Source: Defluviitalea raffinosedens (GTDB lineage Bacteria > Bacillota > Clostridia > Lachnospirales > Defluviitaleaceae). From it: DNA of 64,000 bases. Of the stretch, positions 25,035 to 33,929 are shown one piece after another; the first letter of the stretch is position 1; every line of letters starts with the position of its first letter. Location: the NCBI RefSeq assembly GCF_016908775.1, contig NZ_JAFBEP010000006.1, positions 1-64,000 of the forward strand, written 5' to 3'. The position numbers and the translations under genes are program-made. Under the pieces are notes generated by a model that saw only the letters and a list, made by a program, of their open reading frames with translations, was not told where the DNA came from and made no database searches.

Positions 25035-25648
25035 TAAAATCCCTCCATTTTAATTTTCTCTATTAAATCTAAATTTCTATTTGCTTTCAAATGTTCCGCC
25101 TCTACAATAGTATGAATCTTTTCTGCTGCATCCTTTATTGAATCATTGACTACCAAATAGTCATATTTCTCAATCATATCTAATTCTTCCAAAGCTCTTT
25201 TAAGACGCTTTTCAATAATTTCTTCCTTCTCTGTACCACGACCCACGAGTCTATTTTTTAATTCAGTTAAACTGGGTGGAACTATAAAAATCAAAACAGC
25301 CTCAGGATTCGATTCCTTTACTTTTAGAGCCCCCTGCACTTCGATCTCCAATATTACATCCTTTCCTTCTCTCAACATTTTTTCAACATAAGATTTTGGC
25401 GTACCATAGTAGTTCTCGCAAAATTCTGCCCACTCAATTAACTCTCCCTTATGTATCATTTCTTCAAATTCCTGTTTAGACTTGAAAAAATAATGAACGC
25501 CATCTTCTTCTCCTACTCTTGGGGAACGAGTAGTTACTGAGATCGATAAAGCATATTTGTCATATTTAATCATTTCTTTTACAATGGTGCCCTTTCCTGA
25601 TCCTGAAGGCCCAGAAATAATTACAACAATCCCCTTATTATTATTCAT
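25034..25648 (-). CDS. gmk: Guanylate kinase
   Basis: Gmk phosphorylates GMP to GDP. The 204-aa protein has the P-loop SGPSGSGKGTI (residues 12-22), the GMP-binding TTRSPRVGEEDGVHYFF near 39 and GTPKSYVE near 82, and the lid region RLVGRGTEKEEII near 133. It lies 15 bp after remA in the yicC-remA-gmk-rpoZ operon. Confidence 0.97.
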   Translation of the reverse strand: MNNNKGIVVIISGPSGSGKGTIVKEMIKYDKYALSISVTTRSPRVGEEDGVHYFFKSKQEFEEMIHKGELIEWAEFCENYYGTPKSYVEKMLREGKDVILEIEVQGALKVKESNPEAVLIFIVPPSLTELKNRLVGRGTEKEEIIEKRLKRALEELDMIEKYDYLVVNDSIKDAAEKIHTIVEAEHLKANRNLDLIEKIKMEGF

Positions 25649-25663
25649 TTCTAATCCCCTTTA

Positions 25664-25939
25664 TTATTCATCGATTTCATCTTGTAAGCTATCTTGTTCT
25701 TTAAATGATAATCTATGAGCTACTGTTTCAGGTTGTACAGCAGACAAAATAATATGGTCACTGTCTGTAATAATTACTGCCCTGGTTCTTCTGCCATATG
25801 TAGCATCAATAAGCATTCCTCTGTCTCTGGCTTCTTGTATTACACGCTTAATAGGCGCTGACTCAGGGCTAACAATAGCTACTAACCTATTTGCAGAAAC
25901 AATGTTTCCAAACCCAATATTAATCAGTTTTATGCCCAT
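25664..25939 (-). CDS. remA: Extracellular matrix regulator RemA (DUF370)
   Basis: RemA is a small DNA-binding protein that activates biofilm matrix and osmoprotection genes in B. subtilis. From the second of two adjacent ATG codons (better spaced from GGAGGAAT) it is 91 aa. It opens [18 protein letters not shown] and contains [11 protein letters not shown] and [19 protein letters not shown], which carries the arginines for DNA contact. Its position between yicC and gmk is widely conserved in Bacillota, so this may be a general rather than a biofilm-specific regulator here. Confidence 0.93.
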   Translation of the reverse strand: MGIKLINIGFGNIVSANRLVAIVSPESAPIKRVIQEARDRGMLIDATYGRRTRAVIITDSDHIILSAVQPETVAHRLSFKEQDSLQDEIDE

Positions 25940-25960
25940 CATATTCCTCCTTAGTTTGGC

Positions 25961-26839
25961 TTATTCAAGATTTTGAATCTGTTCCCGTATTTTCTCAATT
26001 TCACTTTTTAGCTCCACAACTGAATGTGTAATTTGAAGATCATTGGCTTTAGACCCTATAGTATTAACCTCACGATTCATTTCCTGAGCCAGAAAATCTA
26101 ATTTTCTGCCTACCACATCTTCAGTAGTTATTATATCTCTAAACTGAGAAATATGACTTTCTAAACGAACAATTTCTTCATCTATACTACATTTGTCTGC
26201 AAATAGCGCAACTTCTACTGCAATTCTATTCTCATCCAGAGAATGATTGGGAAGAATTTCCTGAAGTCTTTTTTCTAATTTGATTTTATATTCTTGTACC
26301 AAATAAGGACTTCTCTCTTTTATAACGGATAAGTGTTCTTCCAATTTTAAGCTTTTTTCCAGAAGATCCTTTTGAAGTTTACTGCCTTCTTTTTCACGCA
26401 TTAAAATAAAAGCATTAAAAGCTTCAATTAAGGACTTTTCTAATAAGCCCCATAAAAAGTCCTTATCATCTTCTTTTTTATTTATTGTTATTACATCGGG
26501 AAATTTTGAGATCAGAGATACAGAAATATCGTCAATAACATCATTATTTTCTTTTATTTTCTTTAAAGCTTTAACGTAAGCTTCTGCCAAAGATTCATTT
26601 AACGATATTTCATAATCATCGCCCGAAGTACTTTCAAAAGAAATAAAAACATCAATTTTTCCTCTGGATATTCTATCCTTTAGAAAATTCTTTACATTTT
26701 CTTCTAAATAATTCATGGTTCTAGGTATACGAATATTAATATCACTGTAACGATGATTAACCGAACGTATTTCAACAGTAAATTTTTTCCCGTTTAAAAC
26801 AGCCTCTCCTAAACCATATCCTGTCATACTACGAATCAT
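25961..26839 (-). CDS. YicC/YloC family endoribonuclease
   Basis: YicC-family proteins are endoribonucleases. The 292-aa protein begins MIRSMTGYGLGEA and contains EIRSVNHRYSDINIRIP, the family signature, then a long helical middle region. The C-terminus has GRKLDFLAQEMNREVNTIGSK (DUF1732), where the conserved E-M-N-R-E sits. The ATG at 26839 is preferred; a TTG three codons earlier is possible. First gene of the remA-gmk-rpoZ operon, behind a strong promoter. Confidence 0.93.
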   Translation of the reverse strand: MIRSMTGYGLGEAVLNGKKFTVEIRSVNHRYSDINIRIPRTMNYLEENVKNFLKDRISRGKIDVFISFESTSGDDYEISLNESLAEAYVKALKKIKENNDVIDDISVSLISKFPDVITINKKEDDKDFLWGLLEKSLIEAFNAFILMREKEGSKLQKDLLEKSLKLEEHLSVIKERSPYLVQEYKIKLEKRLQEILPNHSLDENRIAVEVALFADKCSIDEEIVRLESHISQFRDIITTEDVVGRKLDFLAQEMNREVNTIGSKANDLQITHSVVELKSEIEKIREQIQNLE

Positions 26840-26883
26840 TATTTTCAACTCATTTCTAAAAAACTTTCCTTTCTATATTTTTG

Positions 26884-26912
26884 TATTATATCGCACGATT
26901 TTATGTAAGTCA
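26884..26912 (-). promoter_or_regulatory. Sigma-A promoter of the yicC-remA-gmk-rpoZ operon
   Basis: On minus TTGACT (26912-26907), a 17-bp spacer and a perfect TATAAT (26889-26884), 45 bp before the yicC start. Confidence 0.8.
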
Positions 26913-27001
26913 ATAAAGTGAACTTTAATAGAATAATCCTCCTTTTAAAGTAAAATATTTAATGATATACTATCTGTGATATTCAAAGGAGGAATAGATT
27001 G

Positions 27002-28765
27002 ATGGCACTGGACGGAATAGTTATTTCTAATATCGTTTATGAATTAAAAAAGCTTTTATTAGGAGGAAGAATTGATAAAATCTATCAGCCGGAATCCGAT
27101 GAAATTGTTTTACATACAAGAGGAAAAGGGAGCTCTTATCGTTTATTGCTTACTTCCCATAGTAATCATCCAAGACTTCATATTACAAATCATAATAAGA
27201 AAAATCCCGAGTCTCCTCCAATGTTTTGCATGCTCCTTAGAAAACATTTATCCGGAGGAAAAATCGTTGATGTGATTCAGCCTGATTTTGAAAGGATCGT
27301 AGAATTTCATATAGAATCTTTAAACGAAATGGGAGATTTATGTATCAAAAAACTTATTATTGAAATCATGGGGCGACACAGCAATATTATCTTAACTGAC
27401 AGTGATAACCGTATACTCGATAGCATCATCCATGTATCCAAAGATAAAAGTTCCGTAAGAGAAGTATTGCCCGGAAGAATTTACGTCAGGCCCCCTTCTC
27501 AAGATAAATTGAATCCTTTATTGGTGCCCGACAATGATTTCGGGAAATTTTTAAAGGGTACGAACGGAACAAAGCTTCAGCAAGCCATTTATAAGTCTTT
27601 TTCGGGAATCAGTCCTGTTGTGGCATCTGAAATATGTTACAGGGCTCATCTTGATCCCTCGCTTTACTTAGAAGAATTAACGGATGAAAATAGAAATGCT
27701 TTATCCAATGTGATGCAACATTTATTTAGTCTGATCAAAAATAATTCTTTTACGCCTCAAATCATTCTTCATCCGAATACCAATGAACCTGTAGATTTTT
27801 CGTCTATAGAAATGACTCAATTTCTTGATTACAAAAAGCAATCATTTGATTCCATATCAGAAGTAATCGAACTATATTATGCCGAAAAAGATAATTTATC
27901 AAGAATTAAGCAAAAATCCAATGATATTCATAAAATCATTCAAAATAATCTGGAAAGATGTTATAAGAAAAAAGATTTACAGCTTCAAAAGTTAAAGGAA
28001 GTTTCCGACAGAGAATATCTTCGGGTTTATGGCGAATTAATTACTGCAAATATTTATGCCATTTCAAAAGGAATGAATTCTTTTGAGACAATTAATTTTT
28101 ATGAAGAGGAACAACCCCTTGTTACGATTCCATTAGATCCTATGCTTACTCCATCAGAAAATGCTCAACTCTATTTTAAGCAATATAATAAAGCTAAGCG
28201 TACCCATTTGGCGCTTATAGAGCAACTTAAGCAAACAGAAGAAGAGATTCAATATTTAGAATCCTTATTAACTGCTACAGAGTCCAGTACTGATGAAAGT
28301 GACATTAACGATATACGCTATGAATTGAAAGAACAAGGGTACATAAAAATGAGAAATCCAAAGCAGTCAAAGAATCAAGTCAAATCCAAACCTCTGCATT
28401 TTTATTCCAGTGACGGCTTTGATATTTATGTAGGAAAGAACAATCGTCAAAATGACGAGTTGACTCTTCGTTTTGCTTCTCCGTCAGATTTATGGTTTCA
28501 TACAAAAGATATTCCTGGCTCCCATGTAATTATAAAAACTCAAAATAAAGAAGTTCCTCATACTACCATTTTAGAAGCTGCAAATCTTGCTGCATTCTAT
28601 AGCAAAGCTAAAACTTCAAGCAATGTACCCGTGGACTATACACTCAAAAAAAATGTTAAAAAACCTAATGGCGCTAAACCAGGAATGGTAATTTACGATC
28701 ATTACAATACGATTTATATTACTCCTGATAAGCTAAAAATTAAAAATCTCACTGCAAAAGAATAA
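27002..28765 (+). CDS. rqcH: Ribosome quality control protein RqcH (NFACT/Fbp family)
   Basis: RqcH binds stalled 50S subunits and recruits alanyl-tRNA to add C-terminal alanine tails. The 587-aa protein has the NFACT-N domain (MALDGIVISNIVYELKKLL onward), a helix-hairpin-helix region, a long coiled coil (about 290-440) and the C-terminal NFACT-R domain with PSDLWFHTKDIPGSHVII near residue 495. At the position of the Asp-Arg pair studied in B. subtilis RqcH this protein appears to have Glu-Arg (FERIVEF). The start follows AGGAGGAATAGATTG. It is a lone plus-strand gene, divergent from yicC. Confidence 0.93.
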   Translation: MALDGIVISNIVYELKKLLLGGRIDKIYQPESDEIVLHTRGKGSSYRLLLTSHSNHPRLHITNHNKKNPESPPMFCMLLRKHLSGGKIVDVIQPDFERIVEFHIESLNEMGDLCIKKLIIEIMGRHSNIILTDSDNRILDSIIHVSKDKSSVREVLPGRIYVRPPSQDKLNPLLVPDNDFGKFLKGTNGTKLQQAIYKSFSGISPVVASEICYRAHLDPSLYLEELTDENRNALSNVMQHLFSLIKNNSFTPQIILHPNTNEPVDFSSIEMTQFLDYKKQSFDSISEVIELYYAEKDNLSRIKQKSNDIHKIIQNNLERCYKKKDLQLQKLKEVSDREYLRVYGELITANIYAISKGMNSFETINFYEEEQPLVTIPLDPMLTPSENAQLYFKQYNKAKRTHLALIEQLKQTEEEIQYLESLLTATESSTDESDINDIRYELKEQGYIKMRNPKQSKNQVKSKPLHFYSSDGFDIYVGKNNRQNDELTLRFASPSDLWFHTKDIPGSHVIIKTQNKEVPHTTILEAANLAAFYSKAKTSSNVPVDYTLKKNVKKPNGAKPGMVIYDHYNTIYITPDKLKIKNLTAKE

Positions 28766-28780
28766 ACTTATAAAAACATA

Positions 28781-28819
28781 AACCACAATTCCAAGGGCAG
28801 TACCCTCTGAATTGTGGTT
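28781..28819. terminator. Bidirectional terminator between rqcH and the PNPT gene
   Basis: AACCACAATTC (28781-28791) pairs with GAATTGTGGTT (28809-28819), with an inner AGGG/CCCT stem. The stop codon of the minus-strand gene is inside it. It serves both converging genes. Confidence 0.75.
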
Positions 28820-29633
28820 ATTCTTTTAAACGACCAATTTCATCAATATATTTAAGCACAACATTCTTGTTAATAAGTAAACTAATGGATGTCATTTCTG
28901 AAATAATATGAAGAATAATAAGCAAAACAATAATTGGAATTTTATAATTCATATTGAATGAAATGGCACTTGTAAATCCAAGAGTATACCCCAATATGTT
29001 TGCGCCTACGTCTCCCAGCATATATTCTTCTCTTAAATCTCCTTTTATAATAGTCAATATGCTTCCAATCAATATAAGTGTCAGAAATCTGTCCGGTGCT
29101 TTTGAAAATATCCAAATCAAAATACTTATGATTATAAATATTTTCAATGCTCGTCCCGGCCTGACATCAAATAAATTCATAGTATTTATAAAAAACAAGA
29201 TGATCAGTGTATTAAGCAATAAATCCATTAGGCTTATTGAAAAGGAAAAAGACACATATAAAGCAGTTAATCCTCCAATAATCGCTTTTAGTCCACCGGA
29301 TGTCAATTCTCCTTGATACATTTTGGACAAATGGCCTTTTAAACCTTTAATTTTGTCTTCTTCCACCAAATCATCAAGGATACCTGCAAAACCAATAAAT
29401 GATAATCCAAATAAATACACATAATACATCATTGGTTGATCCGTAAAAAAAACAATAAAAGAAGATGAAACAACTGAAGATAATAACAGCAATATCCCTA
29501 TTCCTATAGGTATTTCTTTTTTATTATAATTAACCACTTTTATATCATGATTATTTAAAAATTCAATTACAAAAGATTTCCATAAAATTGAAACAAAAAA
29601 AGCTATAATACCTCCTAATACATAAAGTATCAT
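28818..29633 (-). CDS. MraY/WecA-like phosphoglycosyl transferase
   Basis: A 271-aa polytopic protein with about nine membrane segments, related to the polyprenyl-phosphate N-acetylhexosamine-1-phosphate transferases. Family landmarks are GILDDLVEEDKIKG near residue 84 (the DD-x-K metal/substrate motif), NTMNLFDVRPGRALK near 150 and LGDVGANILGYTLG near 205. The middle motif differs from the canonical N-x-x-N-x-x-DG-x-DG sequence of MraY and WecA, so the sugar substrate may differ. It overlaps nothing and is 3 bp from the glycosyltransferase gene. It probably makes a lipid-linked glycan, but the product is unknown. Confidence 0.75.
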   Translation of the reverse strand: MILYVLGGIIAFFVSILWKSFVIEFLNNHDIKVVNYNKKEIPIGIGILLLLSSVVSSSFIVFFTDQPMMYYVYLFGLSFIGFAGILDDLVEEDKIKGLKGHLSKMYQGELTSGGLKAIIGGLTALYVSFSFSISLMDLLLNTLIILFFINTMNLFDVRPGRALKIFIIISILIWIFSKAPDRFLTLILIGSILTIIKGDLREEYMLGDVGANILGYTLGFTSAISFNMNYKIPIIVLLIILHIISEMTSISLLINKNVVLKYIDEIGRLKE

Positions 29634-29636
29634 ATG

Positions 29637-30344
29637 TCACCATCGATCCATTACAGTTTTGTATTTATAATATTTTTTTGCTAAAACACAGACAATGTCT
29701 ATTAATTCTTTTCCTCTGTGAATGAATCCCTGAAGGTCTCTTCTGGTCTCTCTATGTTCCATCAATACAGGAATTTCTTTTATTTGTAAATTTTGATTTA
29801 ACAGATCAATTGTCATTCCTATTTCCACACCAAAGCGATCCGGTATTTCAATGTTGGAAAGGACACTCCTAGCAAATACCCTTTGGCCGCAAATAGGATT
29901 TTGAATACTTTTCCCTGTCAAAAGTTTTACTCCAGTTTGAGCAACCTTCTTGACTATACCAAATCCACCTTTTATTTTAGGATCTGGGAAGAGGGCTATT
30001 GTGACATCCGCTTCATCATAATACACAGGTTCAATCAATTTCATAACTTCCTTTGAAGTATATCCTATATCTCCGTCTAAAAAGGCTATAATCGGATACT
30101 TAGCAATTTCCAAGCCTTTTCTTATAGCAGCTCCTTTTCCAGAATTCTGAGGCAAAGAAATACATATAACACGTTCTGATTGAACATCCATTACTTTTTC
30201 TCTTGTTTGATCCTTTGAGCCATCATCAACCACTATAATTTCTCCAATTATTTCCATTTTAGACTCAATAAGTCCTTTGAGGGTTGCCTGGATTCTTTCC
30301 TCCTCATTATAAGCTGGTATAATCACAGATACCTTTTTGTGCAA
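29637..30344 (-). CDS. Family 2 glycosyltransferase
   Basis: A 235-aa GT-A fold enzyme like dolichol-phosphate mannosyltransferases. It has VSVIIPAYNEEERI (residues 5-18), VVDDGSKDQT near 37 with the nucleotide-binding aspartates, NSGKGAAIRKG near 66, FLDGDIGYT near 88 (the DxD motif) and a C-terminal GQRVFAR near 152. No membrane segment is visible. It is in an operon with the phosphoglycosyl transferase and the SteA-like gene, suggesting successive steps on one lipid-linked substrate. Donor and acceptor are not predictable. Confidence 0.85.
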   Translation of the reverse strand: MHKKVSVIIPAYNEEERIQATLKGLIESKMEIIGEIIVVDDGSKDQTREKVMDVQSERVICISLPQNSGKGAAIRKGLEIAKYPIIAFLDGDIGYTSKEVMKLIEPVYYDEADVTIALFPDPKIKGGFGIVKKVAQTGVKLLTGKSIQNPICGQRVFARSVLSNIEIPDRFGVEIGMTIDLLNQNLQIKEIPVLMEHRETRRDLQGFIHRGKELIDIVCVLAKKYYKYKTVMDRW

Positions 30345-30359
30345 TCCTTTCCCCTCTTT

Positions 30360-31337
30360 CTAACATAGTCTGAAAAAACCCTTTGCATCGATTAATTTAG
30401 AACCTACTAACATTCTTGTTAAAATAGTGCTGGACATTCCTTTTCTGTTTTTCTCCAGGAAGTCTATAATATTGTTATGACTGCCTACAGTTACGATAAA
30501 TGATGCACCCATAAAATATGTCATCAATATAGCCGCATCTTCACTGGTTCCAAAGCAAAAATACTTTTCATACTCAAGATCAAGTTGCTTTAGACGTTCT
30601 TCTCCCGGACATATACCATCCCAATACCCATGAACAACAATATTTTTAACTTTTCTTAGCGTATCATCAGATACACTATCCATATCTCCAAAGACAATAT
30701 CCGGTATACAGTTGATTTCTGCAAAGCCATCTGCCCCACCATCTACTCCGATCAAAACCGGATGACTTTTACTGATAAAATTTTTAAGTTTGACTAAATC
30801 GTCCATATAATGATGTCCTCTAATAACAATGAGTACAGGTCTATTACATATTTTCACATTAAGTTTTGGAGTCTTTCGTGGTAAAAATAATTGATTTTTT
30901 TCCTTCTTCATGTACTCTAATGTATTATCTATAAAAGAACTCATTTGATTCTGTATGTTTTTTTGAGATAATCGTTGATATATGTCACATTGACTTTTTG
31001 TAAATGGTTTTAATTGTATCTTTACTTCATTTTTGACTAATACATTTTTTTTAATGATAATTTCATCATTTTCTTTAATATATTTAAAAATATTATGATC
31101 TGTATTTTCATAGATAGGAATTTTTGCATCCAGAAGTAACTTAGGTCCCCGATTGGGATATCTCCCTGATATGAAATTTGACATATTAATAACAGCTTTT
31201 ACCCTTTTGGAAGCTAAACTATACGCACAGGCATAATCTAAATCTTCATGATCAATAATTGCGATATCATTGGGCGTAATTCTCTGAATTAAGTTTTTTG
31301 TTTTGTAATCTATTTTCGCAACACCTACAATACTCAT
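30360..31337 (-). CDS. SteA-like protein lacking the C-terminal membrane domain
   Basis: SteA proteins have a thiamine-pyrophosphokinase-like central domain and are linked to cell separation in Corynebacterium. This 325-aa protein has the N-terminal region SGRYPNRGPKLLLDA near residue 57, PVLIVIRGHHYMDDL near 168, GVDGGADGFAE near 198 and PDIVFGDMDSVSDD near 211, the Asp-rich motif shared with ThiN. Family members usually run on into a hydrophobic C-terminal domain after the S-K-L-I-D-A-K-G segment; here the protein ends five residues later (FFRLC), and I see no continuation in another frame. It heads the operon with the GT2 and phosphoglycosyl transferase genes. Confidence 0.75.
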   Translation of the reverse strand: MSIVGVAKIDYKTKNLIQRITPNDIAIIDHEDLDYACAYSLASKRVKAVINMSNFISGRYPNRGPKLLLDAKIPIYENTDHNIFKYIKENDEIIIKKNVLVKNEVKIQLKPFTKSQCDIYQRLSQKNIQNQMSSFIDNTLEYMKKEKNQLFLPRKTPKLNVKICNRPVLIVIRGHHYMDDLVKLKNFISKSHPVLIGVDGGADGFAEINCIPDIVFGDMDSVSDDTLRKVKNIVVHGYWDGICPGEERLKQLDLEYEKYFCFGTSEDAAILMTYFMGASFIVTVGSHNNIIDFLEKNRKGMSSTILTRMLVGSKLIDAKGFFRLC

Positions 31338-31368
31338 TTACTCACCCACTTTTTTTCTCGTCTTTATT

Positions 31369-31398
31369 TAGTATGGGTGATTTTAAAATAAATATAAC
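31369..31398 (-). promoter_or_regulatory. Possible forespore (sigma-G/F-like) promoter of the SteA-like operon
   Basis: On minus GTTATA (31398-31393), 17 bp, then CATACTA (31375-31369), the consensus sigma-G -10 sequence. It lies 30 bp before the SteA-like start. The same TTATA-17-CATANTA layout precedes the SASP gene. The -35 match is imperfect. Confidence 0.4.
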
Positions 31399-31402
31399 AA
31401 AT

Positions 31403-31457
31403 AAAAAAAGCTTTCCTGCTTTTAAATATAAAGTTTAAAAACAGGAAAGCTTTTTTT
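31403..31457 (-). terminator. spo0A terminator
   Basis: AAAAAAAGCTTTCCTG (31403-31418) pairs with CAGGAAAGCTTTTTTT (31442-31457), with a 23-base AT-rich loop, directly after the spo0A stop. T tract on both strands. Confidence 0.85.
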
Positions 31458-31462
31458 ATGTA

Positions 31463-32260
31463 TTATCCTACTTGCAATTCTAATCGCAAGCGATCAGCAA
31501 TCAACGCGATAAATTCACTATTCGTAGGTTTACCTTTTCCATTATTGATCGTATATCCAAAAAGCTTATCAATTGTATCCATTTTCCCCCTGCTCCAAGC
31601 CACTTCGATGGCATGACGGATCGCCCTTTCTACTCTGCTGGGAGTAGTATTATAATTCTTAGCAATAGATGGATATAATTGCTTTGTTATTGAATTCAAA
31701 ATATCCATATCATTAATAGCCATTATAATTGCATCTCTGAGATATTGATACCCTTTAATATGCGCAGGAATCCCAATTTCATGAATTACATTAGTTACTT
31801 CAGTTTCTAAGCTATGAGCAGAAGGAGCATAAGAGCCTTTATTGGAGTTTACACTGATGGATTTATTTTTTATAATTTCATGGTGTCCCTTTAACTGGCG
31901 TATGCGAGTAATAAGAGTTTCCATATCAAAAGGTTTTATAATATAATATTCAGCACCTAAATTTAATGCCTTTTCAGTAATTTTATCCTGTCCAACTGCT
32001 GAAAGCATTATATACAAGGGTCTTTTGGACATAGAAATAGAATTCAATTTCTCCAATACACCTATTCCATCCAAGTGAGGCATGATTACATCTAAAATAG
32101 CAACATCTGGTTTTTTCTCTAAAATAATGTCACATGCCTCTAAACCATTCGTAGCGATCCCAATAACTTCCATGTCACTTTGTTTGTTTAAATATTCTTC
32201 TAAAATATCACAAAAGTCTTTATTATCATCTGCTAACACAATTTGTATTTTACTATTCAA
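31463..32260 (-). CDS. spo0A: Sporulation master regulator Spo0A
   Basis: Spo0A is the response regulator that commits the cell to sporulation. The 265-aa protein has the receiver domain (1-120) with acidic pocket ADDN near residue 10, phosphoacceptor Asp in [13 protein letters not shown] and KPFD near 108. The C-terminal domain contains the recognition helix [19 protein letters not shown] and ends in the conserved [18 protein letters not shown]. The start is TTG at 32260 after a G-rich ribosome binding site (GGGGGG). It lies downstream of spoIVB, as in Bacillus, with its own promoter. Confidence 0.97.
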   Translation of the reverse strand: MNSKIQIVLADDNKDFCDILEEYLNKQSDMEVIGIATNGLEACDIILEKKPDVAILDVIMPHLDGIGVLEKLNSISMSKRPLYIMLSAVGQDKITEKALNLGAEYYIIKPFDMETLITRIRQLKGHHEIIKNKSISVNSNKGSYAPSAHSLETEVTNVIHEIGIPAHIKGYQYLRDAIIMAINDMDILNSITKQLYPSIAKNYNTTPSRVERAIRHAIEVAWSRGKMDTIDKLFGYTINNGKGKPTNSEFIALIADRLRLELQVG

Positions 32261-32339
32261 ACAAATCCCCCCTTTTTTATTGTAAAGACTTTAGCCTCTA
32301 ACTCATAGCCCTTCTCTGGACAATATACAGTTCATTCCT

Positions 32340-32368
32340 ATTATAATGAATTGACAGAATAAAATCAA
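32340..32368 (-). promoter_or_regulatory. Sigma-A-type promoter of spo0A
   Basis: On minus TTGATT (32368-32363), 17 bp, and a perfect TATAAT (32345-32340), 80 bp before the start codon. I see no clear 0A box or sigma-H element beside it, so autoregulation is not evident from this interval. Confidence 0.7.
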
Positions 32369-32423
32369 GATTGATTATTCACAAAAATATGCTCACAAAT
32401 AAAATAGAGTATATTATTCAATT

Positions 32424-33728
32424 TTATTCCATTAAATCTTCCTTTTTAAGCATACTTTCAATAAAAATACCATAGCCTTTAGTAGGATCTTGGACAAAAA
32501 CATGGGTAATAGCGCCTATTAATTTGCCGTCTTGTAAAATAGGACTACCACTCATACCTTGAACAATACCATTGGTTTTGTCAAGTAAGCGAGGATCTGT
32601 GATTTTTACAATCATACCTTTTGAAGCATCTTGATTAAATTTTGAAATTTTTTGAATATATATATCAAACTCTTCAATTTTATTCCCCGAAATATTGGAA
32701 CGAATAACTGCTTTTCCTTCATGAATTTCATGCTGAAGACCAATAGGAACCGTTTCATTTGGAAGCATATCACTTTTATGCGGATCAATTTTCCCAAAAA
32801 TGCCTTGTGTTGTATTGAGCTCAACACTTCCAATTCTTGATTCTTCTGTATCATAAATAGCTCCTGTGAGCTCTCCTGGAATGCCTTTTTGACCTTTTTT
32901 TATAGAAGTAATTTCTGCTTTCATAATTTTACCACTTTTAATAGGCATAAGCTTTTTTGTATCGATATCAGTTATACCATGGCCTAAAGCTCCGAAGGAA
33001 TTTGAATTGGGATTATAATAAGTTATTGTTCCAATACCCTGGGTTTGATCCCTAACCCAAGCACCGATTTTAAATCGTTTATCTTCTTGGCTTTTAATAG
33101 GCTGAATACTGGCTTCAATGATTTCATCTTCTCTTTTTACTTTCATTTTCAATTTCTTATTATTACTGTTTTCTATAAAATCAATGAGCTGCTCTTTATT
33201 TTCTAAGGGCTTCCCATTAACTTCTAAAATTAAATCTCCTGATTCCAATACACCTTTACTTGGTTCATATACTTTTCCATCAATTCCATTTACATTTCCG
33301 GTTCCCAAAACCATAATACCATCAGTAGCTACATTCACTCCCACTGTCATTCCACATGGAACAACTTCCATAGGAGAAATGACGTCCACTTTAACGGTTT
33401 TAAGAGGAAGAACTCCCAGAAGTTTCAGTTTTACATCTAAAGTACCTTTTTCATCGGACTGAATAGAAAAAGGCTCCTGTAAACTAATATCGATATCCTT
33501 TTGGTCGATAGGTCTATTATTTACTTTTAGAACACCTTGCTGATCTGATACTATTTTAGCCTGAAGAGGTACATTGAATTTAAATTCATGTTCTCTTCCT
33601 GCCACTAATTGAATTTCTTCAGGAATATATAAAAATGATGCAATAAATGGGCTTATAAAAGCAATAAGAAATATAAATAATATACCTATTTTCAACGATT
33701 TACAATGTTTTTTTTTCCCAAATTTCAA
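32424..33728 (-). CDS. spoIVB: SpoIVB serine peptidase
   Basis: SpoIVB is secreted by the forespore and triggers pro-sigma-K processing in the mother cell. The 434-aa protein has a membrane anchor (about 14-34), a PDZ domain (about 125-200, with GDLILEVNGKPL) and an S55 peptidase domain with the catalytic His in ALGHGITDID and the catalytic Ser in GIVQGMSGSPIL. The start is TTG at 33728, supported by GAGGTG seven bases upstream. It sits between recN and spo0A in the conserved order. A sigma-G promoter is expected in 33729-33850, but I could not fix one. Confidence 0.96.
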   Translation of the reverse strand: MKFGKKKHCKSLKIGILFIFLIAFISPFIASFLYIPEEIQLVAGREHEFKFNVPLQAKIVSDQQGVLKVNNRPIDQKDIDISLQEPFSIQSDEKGTLDVKLKLLGVLPLKTVKVDVISPMEVVPCGMTVGVNVATDGIMVLGTGNVNGIDGKVYEPSKGVLESGDLILEVNGKPLENKEQLIDFIENSNNKKLKMKVKREDEIIEASIQPIKSQEDKRFKIGAWVRDQTQGIGTITYYNPNSNSFGALGHGITDIDTKKLMPIKSGKIMKAEITSIKKGQKGIPGELTGAIYDTEESRIGSVELNTTQGIFGKIDPHKSDMLPNETVPIGLQHEIHEGKAVIRSNISGNKIEEFDIYIQKISKFNQDASKGMIVKITDPRLLDKTNGIVQGMSGSPILQDGKLIGAITHVFVQDPTKGYGIFIESMLKKEDLME

Positions 33729-33853
33729 GGTTCACACCTCGCCAGCATAAGTTAAGTTTAAAAGATTAATTTATTTATAATGGTTTATAAGCATAAATTA
33801 ACCTTTTTAAATTGTTCTTATACCAGCCAAAAACTATTAAAAAAACCAAAACA

Positions 33854-33878
33854 CAAAAAAACGTGCAAAAATTGCACG
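33854..33878 (-). terminator. recN terminator
   Basis: ACGTGCAA (33860-33867) and TTGCACGT (33871-33878) with a 3-base centre, followed on minus by a run of T residues. It lies 51 bp past the recN stop. Confidence 0.8.
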
Positions 33879-33929
33879 TATCTATAAAATACAAAATTTC
33901 AAAAAAAGGCTAATGTGAACTAAGTCATT

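Noticed and set aside
28954-29316. 120-aa plus-strand open frame
   Set aside because: It is the antisense of the polytopic PNPT gene and has no ribosome binding site or recognisable protein features.
33729-33850. GGTATAAG...GGTTAATTTA as sigma-F/G promoter of spoIVB
   Set aside because: Both elements match poorly and the spacing is ambiguous; the expected promoter cannot be fixed by eye.
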